Origin: Prevotella scopos JCM 17725
GTDB taxonomy: Bacteria; Bacteroidota; Bacteroidia; Bacteroidales; Bacteroidaceae
Direction: 5' to 3'
NCBI RefSeq assembly: GCF_018127785.1
Contig: NZ_CP072389.1
Location: 1-64,000, forward strand
DNA: 64,000 nucleotides
The notes below the pieces were generated by a model. The model ran no database searches, was not told the DNA's origin, and saw nothing but the letters and a program-made list of their open reading frames with translations. A program made the position numbers and the translations under genes. Positions 1 through 9,220 of the stretch are shown piece by piece. Numbering within the stretch: position 1 is the first letter of the stretch; the number at the start of each line of letters is the position of its first letter.

Positions 1-3000
1 CTGATGGTGTCAGCTATACTGAGACTGCCTTAAGGGATATAGATGGCGATGGAAGACCTGATCTTATCATATCTGACGGAGGAAAGCAGCTTATTGTTTA
101 TCGTAACCTTACGGGCAGAACGAACATGCTGCGCTCTGTGACACTTCCTTTCGGCGGACATATCAATATCAACTATGAGCAGACAACTCCAAGTTACGAT
201 TTGCCGGGACGTCGCTGGGTGATGTCATCGGTTGAGACGACAGGTGGATACAAGGAGAACGGAGCAGTACGAAGCAGGAATACCTTCGAATATAGCGGTG
301 GCTATCGTGACCGTCGTGAGCGTGACTTCTATGGTTTCAAACAGGTACGTACTAATCAGATAGACACTGAGAACGGTGATAGACTCTATCGTTACTCCGT
401 ACAGACCTATGGTAAGAACAGGGATTACTATGCACATGGACTTGTTACGAGTGAATATCTCTATACGGCTGAGGGAAAGAAACTGCAGGGCGCTGTCTAT
501 GACTACGACCTGAAGACACTCGCTGTTGGCCATAATACGACAGATGCTGTTGTCTTCCCTGCTCTAAAAACACTCGTTCAGAGTAACTTTGATGAAGCCA
601 GTGGGGACAGTCTGGCGGTTGCTGTCAGCAATACTTACGATGACTATGGTAACCTACAGGGATATAAGGAGACGACAACGGGCTATAGCTTAGAGGCAAA
701 CATCAACTATCATAAGATAGCCGACAAGTATATCGTCAGTATCCCGAGCCGCATCACTGTCAGCAGTGGTGGTAAGACGTACCGTGAACGCTCAACGAAG
801 GTGGACGGAAACGGTGAGATAACGGAGATCATGCTCCATAATGGTGACAAGCCATCAGTCTATAACATGACTTACGATGGCTATGGTAACATCACACGCA
901 TGACGAAGCCGGAGAACTATAACCATCAGCGTATGTTCTATGCTTATACGTATGATGACCGCTATCACAGTCTTGTGACAAGTGTCAAGGATGCATACGG
1001 CTATAGCTCCAGTACGGCTTATGATGGTCTATGGAATGCTCCGTCTGTAACGACCGACCTCAACGGGCAGAAGATGGAATACGCCTACGATGCACTGGGC
1101 AGACAGATGACTATCCGTGCTCCGTATGAGATAGAGAGTGGTCAGCCGTTTACTATCCGCTTTGAGTACTTCCCTGCAGAGCGTAAGGCACATACCATCC
1201 ATTATTCTAAGGAAGGCAACATAGATACCTACACCTTTGCCGACTCGCTGATGCGTGCCGTCCAGACGAAGCAGACAGGTGTGGTGTGGTCTGGTGGCAG
1301 CAATCAAAAGGTCTCCATCGTCAGTGGGAGGGCTGTTATCGATGCCTTTGGACGTAATATTGCGGCTTATTATCCAATGACGGAGAGCCATGGTAATATT
1401 GGTACTTACAACCATGCTACAGGTGATCTGCAGGCAAAGACAGAGTATGATGCGCACGACCGTACCATGAGTGTTACGCTTGCTGACGGCAGTGTGACAC
1501 GCACAGCCTACAGTATCGGTAGTCATGACGGTGAACCGATGCTTCAGACAACGGTCACGGATGCACTGGGACGACATGCGGAGAGTTATACGGATGCCAA
1601 GGGACACAACCGTGAAACGGTGCAGCATGCTCGTGGTGAGGATATCACGGTGAAGTACAGCTATGACCCTGTCGGACAGGTAATGACGGTTCAGCATCCT
1701 AACGGTAGGGAGACGAAGTATGCCTACGACTTGCTTGGTCGGAAACTGATGGTGAATCATCCTGATGCAGGTGAGACGGATATGACTTACGATGCGGCGG
1801 GTAACCTCCTGACGAAGCTCACGGCAGAGCTTAGGAAGTCGATATCTGACAAGGGCTATATCTCTTACACCTACGACTTCGAACGGCTGCATGAGGTGCT
1901 TTATCCTGAAAATCTCTTTAATCGTGTTACTTATACCTATGGTAAGGCTGGGGATAAGTACAACCGTGCCGGTCGTCTTGCCCTCGTTGAGGATGCTTCG
2001 GGTGGTGAAGCCTATTACTACGGCAGACAGGGTGAGGTGACAAAGACCGTCCGTACGGTCATGGCAAGTGTGGCGGATATCAGGACTTATGTCTATGGTG
2101 CCACCTATGATAGCTGGAACCGTGTGCAGACGATGACTTATCCTGATGGTGAAGTGGTTACTTACCATTACAATGCTGCCGGACAGGTGGAGAGTCTGAC
2201 GAGCAATAAACAGGGACGTCAGAGCGTTATTGTTGATAGGATAGGTTACGATAAGGAGGGTCATACGGTCTATACGAAGCTCGGTAATGGCACGGAGACT
2301 ACCTATACATATGACAAGCAGCGTGAACGTCTGCAGGTGATGAACCTTACAGCGGACGGTCAGACTGTGATGGAGAACAGGTACCGCTATGATGCTGTGG
2401 ATAATATCCTCGGTATCACAAATGCTGCCAACCCAACGTCGCTGACGAAACTCAACAAGGCGAAGCTGGGAGGAAAGAGTTCGCATACGTATGAATATGA
2501 TGAACTGAATCGCCTTGTTCATGCAAGCGGTAAGGCTAAGCGTGCATCGTATGATATGGTGATGTCGTTCGGACGGATGAGTGAACCGCTGACTAAGGTG
2601 CAGAAGGTGGACTCAACGACGACTGCTAAGTCTTATAACTTTGCTTATAAGTACGAGGACAATAACCACCCGACAGCTCCAACACAGATTGGTCACGATC
2701 ATTACACGTATGATGCCAACGGTAATCCTGTGTTGGTGACAAATGACTCAACGAACACTACCCGTGAGATGTATTGGGATGAAGACAACCGCCTGATGGT
2801 CTTAAGCGATAATGGCAAGACGAGTCGTTATACTTACAACGCTGCCGGCGAACGTATTATGAAGAGTTACGGTACGATGGAGGGTGTGTATATCAACGGT
2901 GCACCGCAGGGTATCACATTCCACGAGACGGACAACTTTACGCTCTACCCTGCAAGTATCCTCTCTGTAAACAAGAATCGCTTTACGAAGCATTACTTCA

Positions 3001-4373
3001 TTGGTGACAAACGAATTGCTTCAAGAATAGGAACAGGTCTGTTCAACAACGTTTATGGACGTAATGGCTCATACGTAACGGCTGGTCAGCAGGACTATGC
3101 TGAACGTATGAATCAGATTCAGACACAGAAGGAGGCTTATTATAAGAAGGTGGGCGTAGCTCCTGGTGTACCGACAGAGAAGGGTGCGTATGGTGATCCG
3201 GAGAACACAGGTGTAGGTTATAATTCTGTCCTCACAGAACTTGGCAACCATGATGTGCCACAGGGTTGGATTCAGACTCCACGCCCCAACACCACACCGA
3301 ATACCAACCCCGGTCCACCTGTAAGCTGGAACGACCCAAGCAACCCTGATGACCCGCAGGCTGGTTATGGTTATATTCCAAACGACACAACATGTGAGGA
3401 GACCTTCTTCTATCACAGTGACCACCTCGGCAGCACGTCTTACATCACAGACGATAAAGCCAACATCACTCAGTATGATGCTTACCTGCCTTATGGTGAG
3501 CTGTTAGTGGATGAACATAGCAGCCGTGAAGACCTACCGTATAAGTTCAACGGCAAACAGTTCGATGAGGAAACTGGCTTGTACTATTACGGTGCAAGGT
3601 ACATGAATCCTGTCACGAGTTTATGGTATGGGGTAGATGCTTTGACAGAAAAATATCCTAACGTTACTGGATATTGTTATACTTTTAATAATCCTATAAA
3701 ACTTCTTGATCCTGATGGTAATTCACCAATAGGAGCTGCGGTGGAAGGCATTAGTGCCTTTGTTGTGTCCGCTGGAGTAGATTTTATTTCCAACTGGATT
3801 TTTGAAGGTATGGATTATAAAACAGCTTTTAGCCATGTCCGTTGGGGAGCTGCAGCTTTTGATGGTATTTCTACGGCAGCTATCTCCTTGCTTGTTGATG
3901 GTGCAGGGACAACAAAAACAATAGGAAAAATTGCAAATAGTAAAGCGGGACGATTTGCAATAGATGTTGCTCGGACTATGATTACCAATATCATTGGTGA
4001 CATTGAAAAAGGGAAAGACTTTAATAAAATAGATTTAACTGAAGAGTTTATTTCTGCTACTTTCTCAACATTATTAGACAAAAGAATGGAGAAAAGAGCA
4101 AATGAGTTGCTCAGTGGATTAGAACGCAGCAATAAAAAATTATATACTGCGCTTAATAAGTTGAAACGAAATCAAAAAGCAGGAAAATCTGAAACTCGAC
4201 TGAAGAGTGATGCGTCTAGGGTAAAAATTGCGAAAGATAGATATAGAGGAGATGTTCGTAAATATGCAAAAGCGGTTACTAAAAAGAATCTTGTTGTAGC
4301 AGGAGGTGATTTGGTATTTGAAAAAGTATCTGAAAGACCAGATAATAAAACGTCTAATAATAATAATAAATAA
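1..4373 (+). CDS. Rhs/YD-repeat polymorphic toxin, 5' end outside window
   Basis: Rhs proteins form a large YD-repeat shell that delivers a variable toxic C-terminal tip to neighbouring cells. The frame is already open at base 3 and runs through the first ATG at 126, so the real start lies upstream. The first residues include DIDGDGRPDL, like the VCBS/FG-GAP repeats often found before YD repeats. Many YD motifs (YAYDALGR, YDAAGN, YTYD) follow up to about base 2,900. The conserved core is at about 3,420-3,720 (DHLGSTSY, GLYYYGARYMNP, DPDG). After DPDG the sequence becomes more AT-rich and encodes a helix-rich tip of about 215 residues ending in an Asn/Lys tail, with no toxin motif I recognise. 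A candidate immunity gene starts one base after the stop. This appears to be the only intact Rhs of the locus, and the downstream cassettes copy parts of its core. The family call is firm; the toxic activity is unknown. Confidence 0.93.
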   Translation, partial: DGVSYTETALRDIDGDGRPDLIISDGGKQLIVYRNLTGRTNMLRSVTLPFGGHININYEQTTPSYDLPGRRWVMSSVETTGGYKENGAVRSRNTFEYSGGYRDRRERDFYGFKQVRTNQIDTENGDRLYRYSVQTYGKNRDYYAHGLVTSEYLYTAEGKKLQGAVYDYDLKTLAVGHNTTDAVVFPALKTLVQSNFDEASGDSLAVAVSNTYDDYGNLQGYKETTTGYSLEANINYHKIADKYIVSIPSRITVSSGGKTYRERSTKVDGNGEITEIMLHNGDKPSVYNMTYDGYGNITRMTKPENYNHQRMFYAYTYDDRYHSLVTSVKDAYGYSSSTAYDGLWNAPSVTTDLNGQKMEYAYDALGRQMTIRAPYEIESGQPFTIRFEYFPAERKAHTIHYSKEGNIDTYTFADSLMRAVQTKQTGVVWSGGSNQKVSIVSGRAVIDAFGRNIAAYYPMTESHGNIGTYNHATGDLQAKTEYDAHDRTMSVTLADGSVTRTAYSIGSHDGEPMLQTTVTDALGRHAESYTDAKGHNRETVQHARGEDITVKYSYDPVGQVMTVQHPNGRETKYAYDLLGRKLMVNHPDAGETDMTYDAAGNLLTKLTAELRKSISDKGYISYTYDFERLHEVLYPENLFNRVTYTYGKAGDKYNRAGRLALVEDASGGEAYYYGRQGEVTKTVRTVMASVADIRTYVYGATYDSWNRVQTMTYPDGEVVTYHYNAAGQVESLTSNKQGRQSVIVDRIGYDKEGHTVYTKLGNGTETTYTYDKQRERLQVMNLTADGQTVMENRYRYDAVDNILGITNAANPTSLTKLNKAKLGGKSSHTYEYDELNRLVHASGKAKRASYDMVMSFGRMSEPLTKVQKVDSTTTAKSYNFAYKYEDNNHPTAPTQIGHDHYTYDANGNPVLVTNDSTNTTREMYWDEDNRLMVLSDNGKTSRYTYNAAGERIMKSYGTMEGVYINGAPQGITFHETDNFTLYPASILSVNKNRFTKHYFIGDKRIASRIGTGLFNNVYGRNGSYVTAGQQDYAERMNQIQTQKEAYYKKVGVAPGVPTEKGAYGDPENTGVGYNSVLTELGNHDVPQGWIQTPRPNTTPNTNPGPPVSWNDPSNPDDPQAGYGYIPNDTTCEETFFYHSDHLGSTSYITDDKANITQYDAYLPYGELLVDEHSSREDLPYKFNGKQFDEETGLYYYGARYMNPVTSLWYGVDALTEKYPNVTGYCYTFNNPIKLLDPDGNSPIGAAVEGISAFVVSAGVDFISNWIFEGMDYKTAFSHVRWGAAAFDGISTAAISLLVDGAGTTKTIGKIANSKAGRFAIDVARTMITNIIGDIEKGKDFNKIDLTEEFISATFSTLLDKRMEKRANELLSGLERSNKKLYTALNKLKRNQKAGKSETRLKSDASRVKIAKDRYRGDVRKYAKAVTKKNLVVAGGDLVFEKVSERPDNKTSNNNNK

Positions 4374-4374
4374 A

Positions 4375-4863
4375 ATGAAAGAATTAACTATACGGAAAAT
4401 TATATTTTCTCTCATTATCTTTATTTGTGCTTATTATTACTACTGCACACTTGTAATTCATCTTTGGTATTATTTGGTTATCCTATGTGTAGCATTGTTA
4501 ATTGATTTAGTTTTATATTTCACCTTGAATTTGAAATTTAATCTGACTTCTATTGCCAAGACAATTGTACACCTATATTTCTTCGTGTTTTCTATACTTT
4601 TTATTATAGCAAAGTTTGATGGAAAGACGGAGACTTATAGGCTTCCTTTGAATGGTTACACCTACAATAGAGTAGACAAAATTTTATTCACATTCAAAGG
4701 GCATAATTTTGGTAGATTTCATTCTTTACCCCAATATTCTCTAATTGCAGATAAAGATATGACTAAATTATATGACGTTTTATTGGAACTCAAAGAACCT
4801 ATAAGAGGAATATATATAATTGAATATATCAGTTTGGAAAAGAAAATACAAGCAAATAAATAA
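4375..4863 (+). CDS. small membrane protein, candidate immunity to the Rhs tip
   Basis: A 162-residue protein. I chose the ATG at 4375 because it lies one base after the rhs stop codon; an in-frame ATG at 4306 would overlap the rhs gene. The N-terminal half holds three or four strongly hydrophobic segments (about residues 8-85), followed by a soluble C-terminal domain of about 75 residues. I recognise no family. Its position directly after a variable Rhs tip, its AT-rich composition and its tight spacing are what is expected of a cognate immunity gene. Membrane immunity proteins often protect against toxins acting at the inner membrane or periplasm. The role is inferred from context only. Confidence 0.6.
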   Translation: MKELTIRKIIFSLIIFICAYYYYCTLVIHLWYYLVILCVALLIDLVLYFTLNLKFNLTSIAKTIVHLYFFVFSILFIIAKFDGKTETYRLPLNGYTYNRVDKILFTFKGHNFGRFHSLPQYSLIADKDMTKLYDVLLELKEPIRGIYIIEYISLEKKIQANK

Positions 4864-4927
4864 AATATGAAGACAGGAGAGCATTTCCTAATTATTTTAG
4901 TTCCTGACAATAGTAAAAAAGAAAAGT

Positions 4928-5644
4928 TTCAAGGATAGGAACAGGTATGTTCAATAACGTCTATGGGCGTAACGGCTCATACGTTACTGCTGGTCAGCAG
5001 GACTATGCGGAACGTATGAATCAGATTCAGACACAGAAGGAAGCGTATTATAAGAAGGTGGGCGTAGCTCCTGGTGTACCGACAGAGAAGGGTGCGTATG
5101 GTGACCCAGAGAACACGGGCGTTGGTTATAATGCCGTTCTCACAGAACTCGGTAACCACGATGTGCCACAGGGTTGGATTCAGACTCCACATCCTAACAC
5201 GACACCAGGTACCAACCCCGGTGCTCCAGTCTCATGGAATGACCCGAGCAACCCTGATGACCCACAGGCTGGTTATGGTTATATTCCTAATGACACAACG
5301 AAAGAGGAGACCTTCTTCTATCACAGTGACCACCTCGGCAGTACATCTTACATCACAGACGACAAAGCCAACATCACACAGTATGATGCTTACCTGCCCT
5401 ACGGTGAACTGTTAGTGGATGAGCATAGGTTGCTGGTGGATGGGCTGGTGCAGCTGCAGGTGCTAGTATTGGTGCAAAAGGAGGTGCAGTAATGGGAGGA
5501 ATAATTGGCTCACTGTTTGCGGGGGTGGGTGCAGCACCTGGCGCTGCCATCGGTGGATTTGTTGGTGGTATTGGTGGTGGTATAATAGGTTCTTTTGGAG
5601 GATCGTGGTTGGCAGAAGAAGGAGCAAATCATTTAATTAAATAA
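4928..5644 (+). pseudogene. orphan rhs core fragment joined out of frame to a glycine-zipper tip
   Basis: Bases 4928-5428 repeat the rhs core at about 3017-3515 almost base for base, from the residues FNNVYGRNGS to ELLVDEH. The copy then breaks: the core frame runs into a nonsense tail that stops at 5492. A second frame entering at 5429 encodes about 71 residues that are almost all Gly, Ala, Ile and Val in GxxxG spacing (for example AGAAAGASIGAKGGAV and GGFVGGIGGGIIG), ending at a stop at 5642-5644. This looks like the end of a pore- or membrane-type Rhs tip left behind by a deletion that removed the rest of the core. The fragment has an ATG at 4947 but no visible promoter. I read it as a silent orphan tip cassette. 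Confidence 0.7.
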
Positions 5645-5652
5645 AGTAAACT

Positions 5653-6165
5653 ATGTTAGTATATAAAAAATATCAAATGTTGAGTCTAAATTTTATCAAT
5701 GAATTTGATACTGCAATTTTATATTCAAAGTTTAAATATATTTCTGATTTTATTTTCCGTCAAGTGCAAGAAAGATCAGTTTTCCTTTTTGAGATGAGTC
5801 CTACGAAGACATCAATTCTCTATGATATAGACTCAGAAAGTGAATATCATACTATTAACTCAAAAAAAGTAATTTATACTAAGAATTTAAATTTAAACAA
5901 AAAAATAATATCTATGATAGTTGAAGATGAAAGCTTTTATCTGGGACATCTTTTGATTATTATAGGGACTTTCTCAAGAAGTAAGATCTCTGATATTTCG
6001 AACATGTGGGAAGATTTATTGGAAACGGAAATAGAGTGTTTTAAGATGGGTAATGATGGAGACTCTTTCTATTGGTGCAATCCTCAGATAAATTCAGCAG
6101 AGGAAGAGTTCAAATTATTTATTAATGAATTGACAACTGCTACAAAAGATGGCAAATCTAAATGA
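5653..6165 (+). CDS. hypothetical protein, candidate immunity to the glycine-zipper tip
   Basis: A 170-residue, mostly polar and acidic protein with no signal peptide or clear membrane segment. It starts eight bases after the glycine-zipper tip ends and is AT-rich like the other tip-immunity pairs here. I recognise no family. Aromatic and acidic residues near the C-terminus (DGDSFYWCNP) and an overall alpha/beta pattern are all I can describe. Its place immediately after an orphan Rhs tip suggests a cytoplasmic immunity protein that may still protect the cell even though the toxin piece is broken. Confidence 0.55.
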   Translation: MLVYKKYQMLSLNFINEFDTAILYSKFKYISDFIFRQVQERSVFLFEMSPTKTSILYDIDSESEYHTINSKKVIYTKNLNLNKKIISMIVEDESFYLGHLLIIIGTFSRSKISDISNMWEDLLETEIECFKMGNDGDSFYWCNPQINSAEEEFKLFINELTTATKDGKSK

Positions 6166-6189
6166 GACAATGGTTTACGAGTAGTACTA

Positions 6190-6213
6190 AGACGAGTCGT
6201 TACTCTTACATCG
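6190..6213 (+). repeat. short rhs core scar
   Basis: This short stretch closely matches the rhs core near 2818-2841 (AGACGAGTCGTTA then a diverged CTTACA) and has no function of its own. A weaker match at about 6231-6253 resembles rhs near 2069-2091. Such scars between cassettes are what repeated recombination into an rhs gene would leave. Confidence 0.5.
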
Positions 6214-6405
6214 CTGTTGGTGTTCACTAATGTGGAGGCGATATTACTTATGTCAAAAAATGAACGAGGTGTTCCATAGTTACTCTAAACCCTAAAGTAT
6301 TCTTTGTTTTTAGTTGGTTCTTCCGTTAAATGGATAGATATCTCTGATTAGTTATATATAAAAAGCTGGTATTATGTATCTTTGTAGTGACCAAACTTCA
6401 AAAAC

Positions 6406-6711
6406 ATGAATACCAGCATAATGCAAAACGCCTTAGGCGTCTCCCAACAAGCTTGTCAGAATCTGCGCTACGAAGGTAATAACTTAGTTTTAGAAATCCA
6501 AACTCCAAAGGAAAAACTTTGCTGTCCTGTATGTGGAAGTCATAATATTAATCGTAACGGCAGTCATATTCGTCGCTTTGTAAGTGTTCCTATAGGTTTG
6601 AGTAAGACTTATATAGACATGCGTGTACAGCGTATTCAATGTCACGACTGTGGCTGTATCACAAGCAGTATGTACAGACCTTTCTGCAGCATATACAAGA
6701 TCTGTAAGTGA
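6406..6711 (+). pseudogene. ISL3-type transposase, N-terminal fragment
   Basis: About 85 residues of this 101-residue frame are real transposase. It has an N-terminal helix region, then a zinc ribbon with CCPVCG and, later, CHDCG cysteine pairs that binds the element's ends. The frame leaves the family sequence just after CHDCGCITSS and stops soon after. The segment that should follow, including the helix-turn-helix and the first catalytic Asp of the DDE core, is missing, so this piece cannot transpose. Confidence 0.75.
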
Positions 6712-7255
6712 GCATCTTCCCAATGCAGCACTTGTAGTAGACCACTTTCATGTAACCAAGCTTATGAACGAAAAGTTGGACTTGCTAAGAAGACAGTTAT
6801 GGCATGTGGAAAAGGACGTCAACAAGCGTAAAGTAATCAAAGGAACACGTTGGTTGTTGCTCAGAAATGGAAATGATATCTTTGATCATGCACACAAAAA
6901 TAGACTGGAGAACGCCCTAAGCCTAAACCGTCCGCTAATGATTGCCTATTATCTCAAAGAAGATCTTAAGGAAATATGGAATCAGTGTAGTAAGCAAAAG
7001 GCTAAAGCTGTGTTGGATGAATGGGTAAAGCAAGCTATAGAATCCAAAATACAGCCATTAATGAAAATGGCGTCAACTATTAGAGCATACAAGACATATA
7101 TATTAGCATGGTATGACCATTATATAACAAACGGAACTATAGAAGGAATTAACAACAAAATAAAGGTTTTGAAAAGACAGATATATGGGTTCAGAAATGA
7201 AGAATACTTCAAATTAAGACTATATGCACTGCATGATAGACGTCTACGCATTTAA
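6665..7255 (+). pseudogene. ISL3-type transposase, C-terminal fragment
   Basis: The fragment reads in a different frame from the N-terminal piece. It begins in family sequence at about TDLSAAYTRSVSEHLPNA, includes VVDHFHVTKL (the region around the second catalytic Asp), and ends with the typical NGTIEGINNKIKVLKRQIYGFRN block holding the catalytic Glu (positions about 7138-7200). A deletion joins it to the N-terminal part near 6660-6670 and removed roughly 100 codons. The pair is therefore a decayed transposase, although its terminal repeats remain intact and could be moved in trans. Confidence 0.75.
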
Positions 7256-7273
7256 CGGAAGAACCGTTTTAAA

Positions 7274-7711
7274 ATGGTAACTCATTCCGAAGGCTCCGCT
7301 TATGGTGCTGGTGTAGCTCAATATTTATTAGATGCAGGTTATAAAGTTACTACAATTTTACATCTTTCCTCGGACGAAGGTGATGAATTCTCTACACCTA
7401 AGACTCCTTACACTCTTCAATTATCTTATGAAGGTGATTGGGTGACAGGAAATAAAACTATAAAAAACGTAGATAAAGTTGGTGAGATAAAAAAAGGAAA
7501 CTTATCTTGGGACACTGTGCATGGAACAACAAAAAATAAAAATATATTTAATGCTGCAAAAGATCTTGAAAAAGTGACACTACAGCTTAATATAGGAGAA
7601 ATTGATGGAAATTTATCCTCATGGTATAATCAAGAAAACGCAAAGAGAACAAATTTCTATAGTGTAAATGGAATTATATTGAACAATCTAGATGGAACAA
7701 AAAAAAGATAA
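7274..7711 (+). pseudogene. Rhs tip fragment with a lipase-like HSEGS motif
   Basis: The 145-residue frame starts at an ATG just outside the right end of the insertion sequence, and a stop in the same frame at 7253-7255 prevents reading in from upstream. Residues 4-8 (HSEGS), followed by a helix (AYGAGVAQYLLDAG) and a strand (KVTTIL), resemble the nucleophile elbow of alpha/beta hydrolases (G/H-x-S-x-G). Further on come GDEFSTP and a GDWVTGN block. It looks like the C-terminal part of a hydrolase-type toxin tip whose N-terminal part and rhs core were lost around the insertion. The following gene overlaps it by 20 bp, as immunity genes often do. The hydrolase assignment is tentative. Confidence 0.5.
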
Positions 7712-8039
7712 ATGGAAGAATATAGTTTTGCTTTTAATAGAGTTACCCATTGTTTGCTTTTTAGCATTATTTACATTGGATGGCCATTCTAGTTTGCTAG
7801 CATATAAAGAGTATCCATGGTCAATTTTCATGCAGAGGTTAATATTTGCTTCTGCCCCCATATTAATTGTCGAAATACTTATGTTTTTTTTTATAAATTT
7901 GATTTTCATGTCATTATCTAAGAAAGAAATATATAAAGGTGTCGTCACTAAAAGTTTTTTTATAAAACATATTTTATATTTATTATTAATGGTTCTCATG
8001 GTACTCTTCATGAAGTTATTAATATTCGATTATTGTTAA
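7692..8039 (+). CDS. small integral membrane protein, candidate immunity
   Basis: A 115-residue protein with a charged N-terminus (MEQKKDKWKN) and four hydrophobic segments at about residues 11-28, 48-73, 84-92 and 95-112. It overlaps the end of the preceding tip fragment by 20 bp, so the two are translationally linked. No family is recognised. Its position suggests an inner-membrane immunity protein against the HSEGS tip, which would fit a toxin acting on lipids or in the periplasm. That is inference. Confidence 0.55.
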   Translation: MEQKKDKWKNIVLLLIELPIVCFLALFTLDGHSSLLAYKEYPWSIFMQRLIFASAPILIVEILMFFFINLIFMSLSKKEIYKGVVTKSFFIKHILYLLLMVLMVLFMKLLIFDYC

Positions 8040-8105
8040 TGGTGAAAAAACTTCCTTAGAGATTCTCTTGATGATAGTAAAATATATTATTCTGGACGTA
8101 AATTT

Positions 8106-8131
8106 AAGGTGACAAAGACAGTACGCACAGT
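8106..8131 (+). repeat. short rhs core scar
   Basis: AAGGTGACAAAGACAGTACG and the following bases match the rhs core at about 2035-2060 (GAGGTGACAAAGACCGTCCG). It is an isolated relic about 20 bp upstream of the next core fragment, which copies a different part of rhs. Confidence 0.55.
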
Positions 8132-8149
8132 ATATATATGGTTACATAG

Positions 8150-9220
8150 ACTAACGACACTACGAAAGAAGAAACTTTCTTCTATCACAGTGACCACCTC
8201 GGTAGCACGTCTTACATTACTGATGATAAAGCCAACATCACACAGTATGATGCTTACTTGCCATATGGCGAACTCCTTGTAGACGAACACTCATCAAGTG
8301 AAGACCTGCCGTATAAGTTCAACGGCAAACAGTTTGATGAAGAAACTGGCTTGTACTATTACGGTGCAAGGTACATGAATCCCGTCACGAGTCTGTGGTA
8401 TGGGGTGGATCCGTTAGCGGAAAATTATCAAGCGAGTGGTTCATATCTTTATTGCAGGCAAAACCCTGTAAGGCGGGTTGATGTTGATGGAAATGATGAA
8501 GTCCATATTAATGGGGATGGAAGAATCGTGAAAGTTATAAATGATCATTCAGTCTATATAACGATCGTTGATCCTAAAGGGAATAGACATAGTCTATCTA
8601 GTTATAATATTTCTCCATATTTTTGGGGAATTGGAAGAGGAGATAATCTCCAAATAGTGGCTAATATTGCTGGCTATTATGCAAAACAAGCAGGCGTCCA
8701 TGGATTAGTAGGTGCTAAAGGTAATGAAAAACTTGGTATTCTTGCTTATTATGATCGTAGTGACAAAGGGATCTGGCTACAACCATCTAATTCAGATGGA
8801 ACTGTAGATAGTTGGTTAGATAATAAATATAACTTAATGAATACATTACAACATGAGTATTTCCATAAACTTGATGATCAAAGAAACGCTTATAAAAATC
8901 ATCTTTTACATGCATCAGTTGATGAGAGAGCCAGTCGTACCAGGATCTTTGCCCATACATCTGACAAATTGAAGCTTAGCGTAGCTATAGAGTTCTCAGA
9001 GTTGGTAATGAATGCTTATTATCAACCTAACAAGAATACAAAGGCTGATGTAATGAACCTAATAGATAAATTTAATCGAAATAATACTGGAAATATCTTT
9101 TTGAAGTTTAATCCGGATGCCAGGACTATGGATATAAATATTAATAATTTTAAAAAGACCATTAAATATGTACCAAGTATAGATAAGTTTAACTTTATTA
9201 TATCAAAAGACAAAAAATGA
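8150..9220 (+). CDS. orphan Rhs core-tip with HEYFH metalloprotease-like domain
   Basis: The frame opens after a stop at 8147-8149. Bases 8153-8490 encode the end of the Rhs core (NDTTKEETFFYHSDHLGSTS to GLYYYGARYMNP and VDVDGNDE). No ATG precedes the core; the first possible initiator is a TTG at 8258 inside it, so this is a start-less orphan module. From about 8491 the tip is unique, about 240 residues. It carries HEYFH (8852-8866), the HExxH zinc-binding signature of metallopeptidases, and DERAS about 25 residues later may supply the third ligand. No signal peptide is present. The stop overlaps the next gene's ATG (ATGA), which pairs it with that gene as immunity. The protein could be expressed only after recombining into a full rhs gene. 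Confidence 0.7.
   Translation, partial: TNDTTKEETFFYHSDHLGSTSYITDDKANITQYDAYLPYGELLVDEHSSSEDLPYKFNGKQFDEETGLYYYGARYMNPVTSLWYGVDPLAENYQASGSYLYCRQNPVRRVDVDGNDEVHINGDGRIVKVINDHSVYITIVDPKGNRHSLSSYNISPYFWGIGRGDNLQIVANIAGYYAKQAGVHGLVGAKGNEKLGILAYYDRSDKGIWLQPSNSDGTVDSWLDNKYNLMNTLQHEYFHKLDDQRNAYKNHLLHASVDERASRTRIFAHTSDKLKLSVAIEFSELVMNAYYQPNKNTKADVMNLIDKFNRNNTGNIFLKFNPDARTMDININNFKKTIKYVPSIDKFNFIISKDKK

Larger units (their letters stand above)
6316..7265 (+). mobile_element. ISL3-like insertion sequence, internally deleted
   Basis: The element is bounded by a perfect 17-bp inverted repeat, GGTTCTTCCGTTAAATG at 6316-6332 and its complement at 7249-7265. ISL3-family ends likewise begin GGYTCTT. It carries two transposase fragments in different frames and is about 950 bp, shorter than a normal ISL3 element. 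I see no exact 8-bp target duplication (TTTTAGTT on the left, GTTTTAAA on the right), so the flanks have probably been rearranged since insertion. A Bacteroidota-type -7 box (TATCTTTG at 6377-6384) lies before the transposase start. Confidence 0.8.

Noticed and set aside
1029..2522. 497-codon open frame on the minus strand inside the rhs gene
   Set aside because: It is the shadow of the YD-repeat coding strand: repetitive, Ile/Thr/His/Arg-rich and without recognisable domains. The opposite frame has clear Rhs motifs throughout.
5074..5415. 113-codon plus-strand frame overlapping the second rhs core copy
   Set aside because: It is an alternate frame of conserved Rhs core sequence with Met/Thr/His-rich low-quality translation.
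6308..7273. 8-bp target duplication of the ISL3-like element
   Set aside because: The flanks TTTTAGTT and GTTTTAAA are both T/A-rich but not equal, so no duplication can be claimed.
8258..8260. TTG start codon for the HEYFH protein
   Set aside because: It lies inside conserved Rhs core sequence that is also present in the intact gene, so it is unlikely to be a real start.
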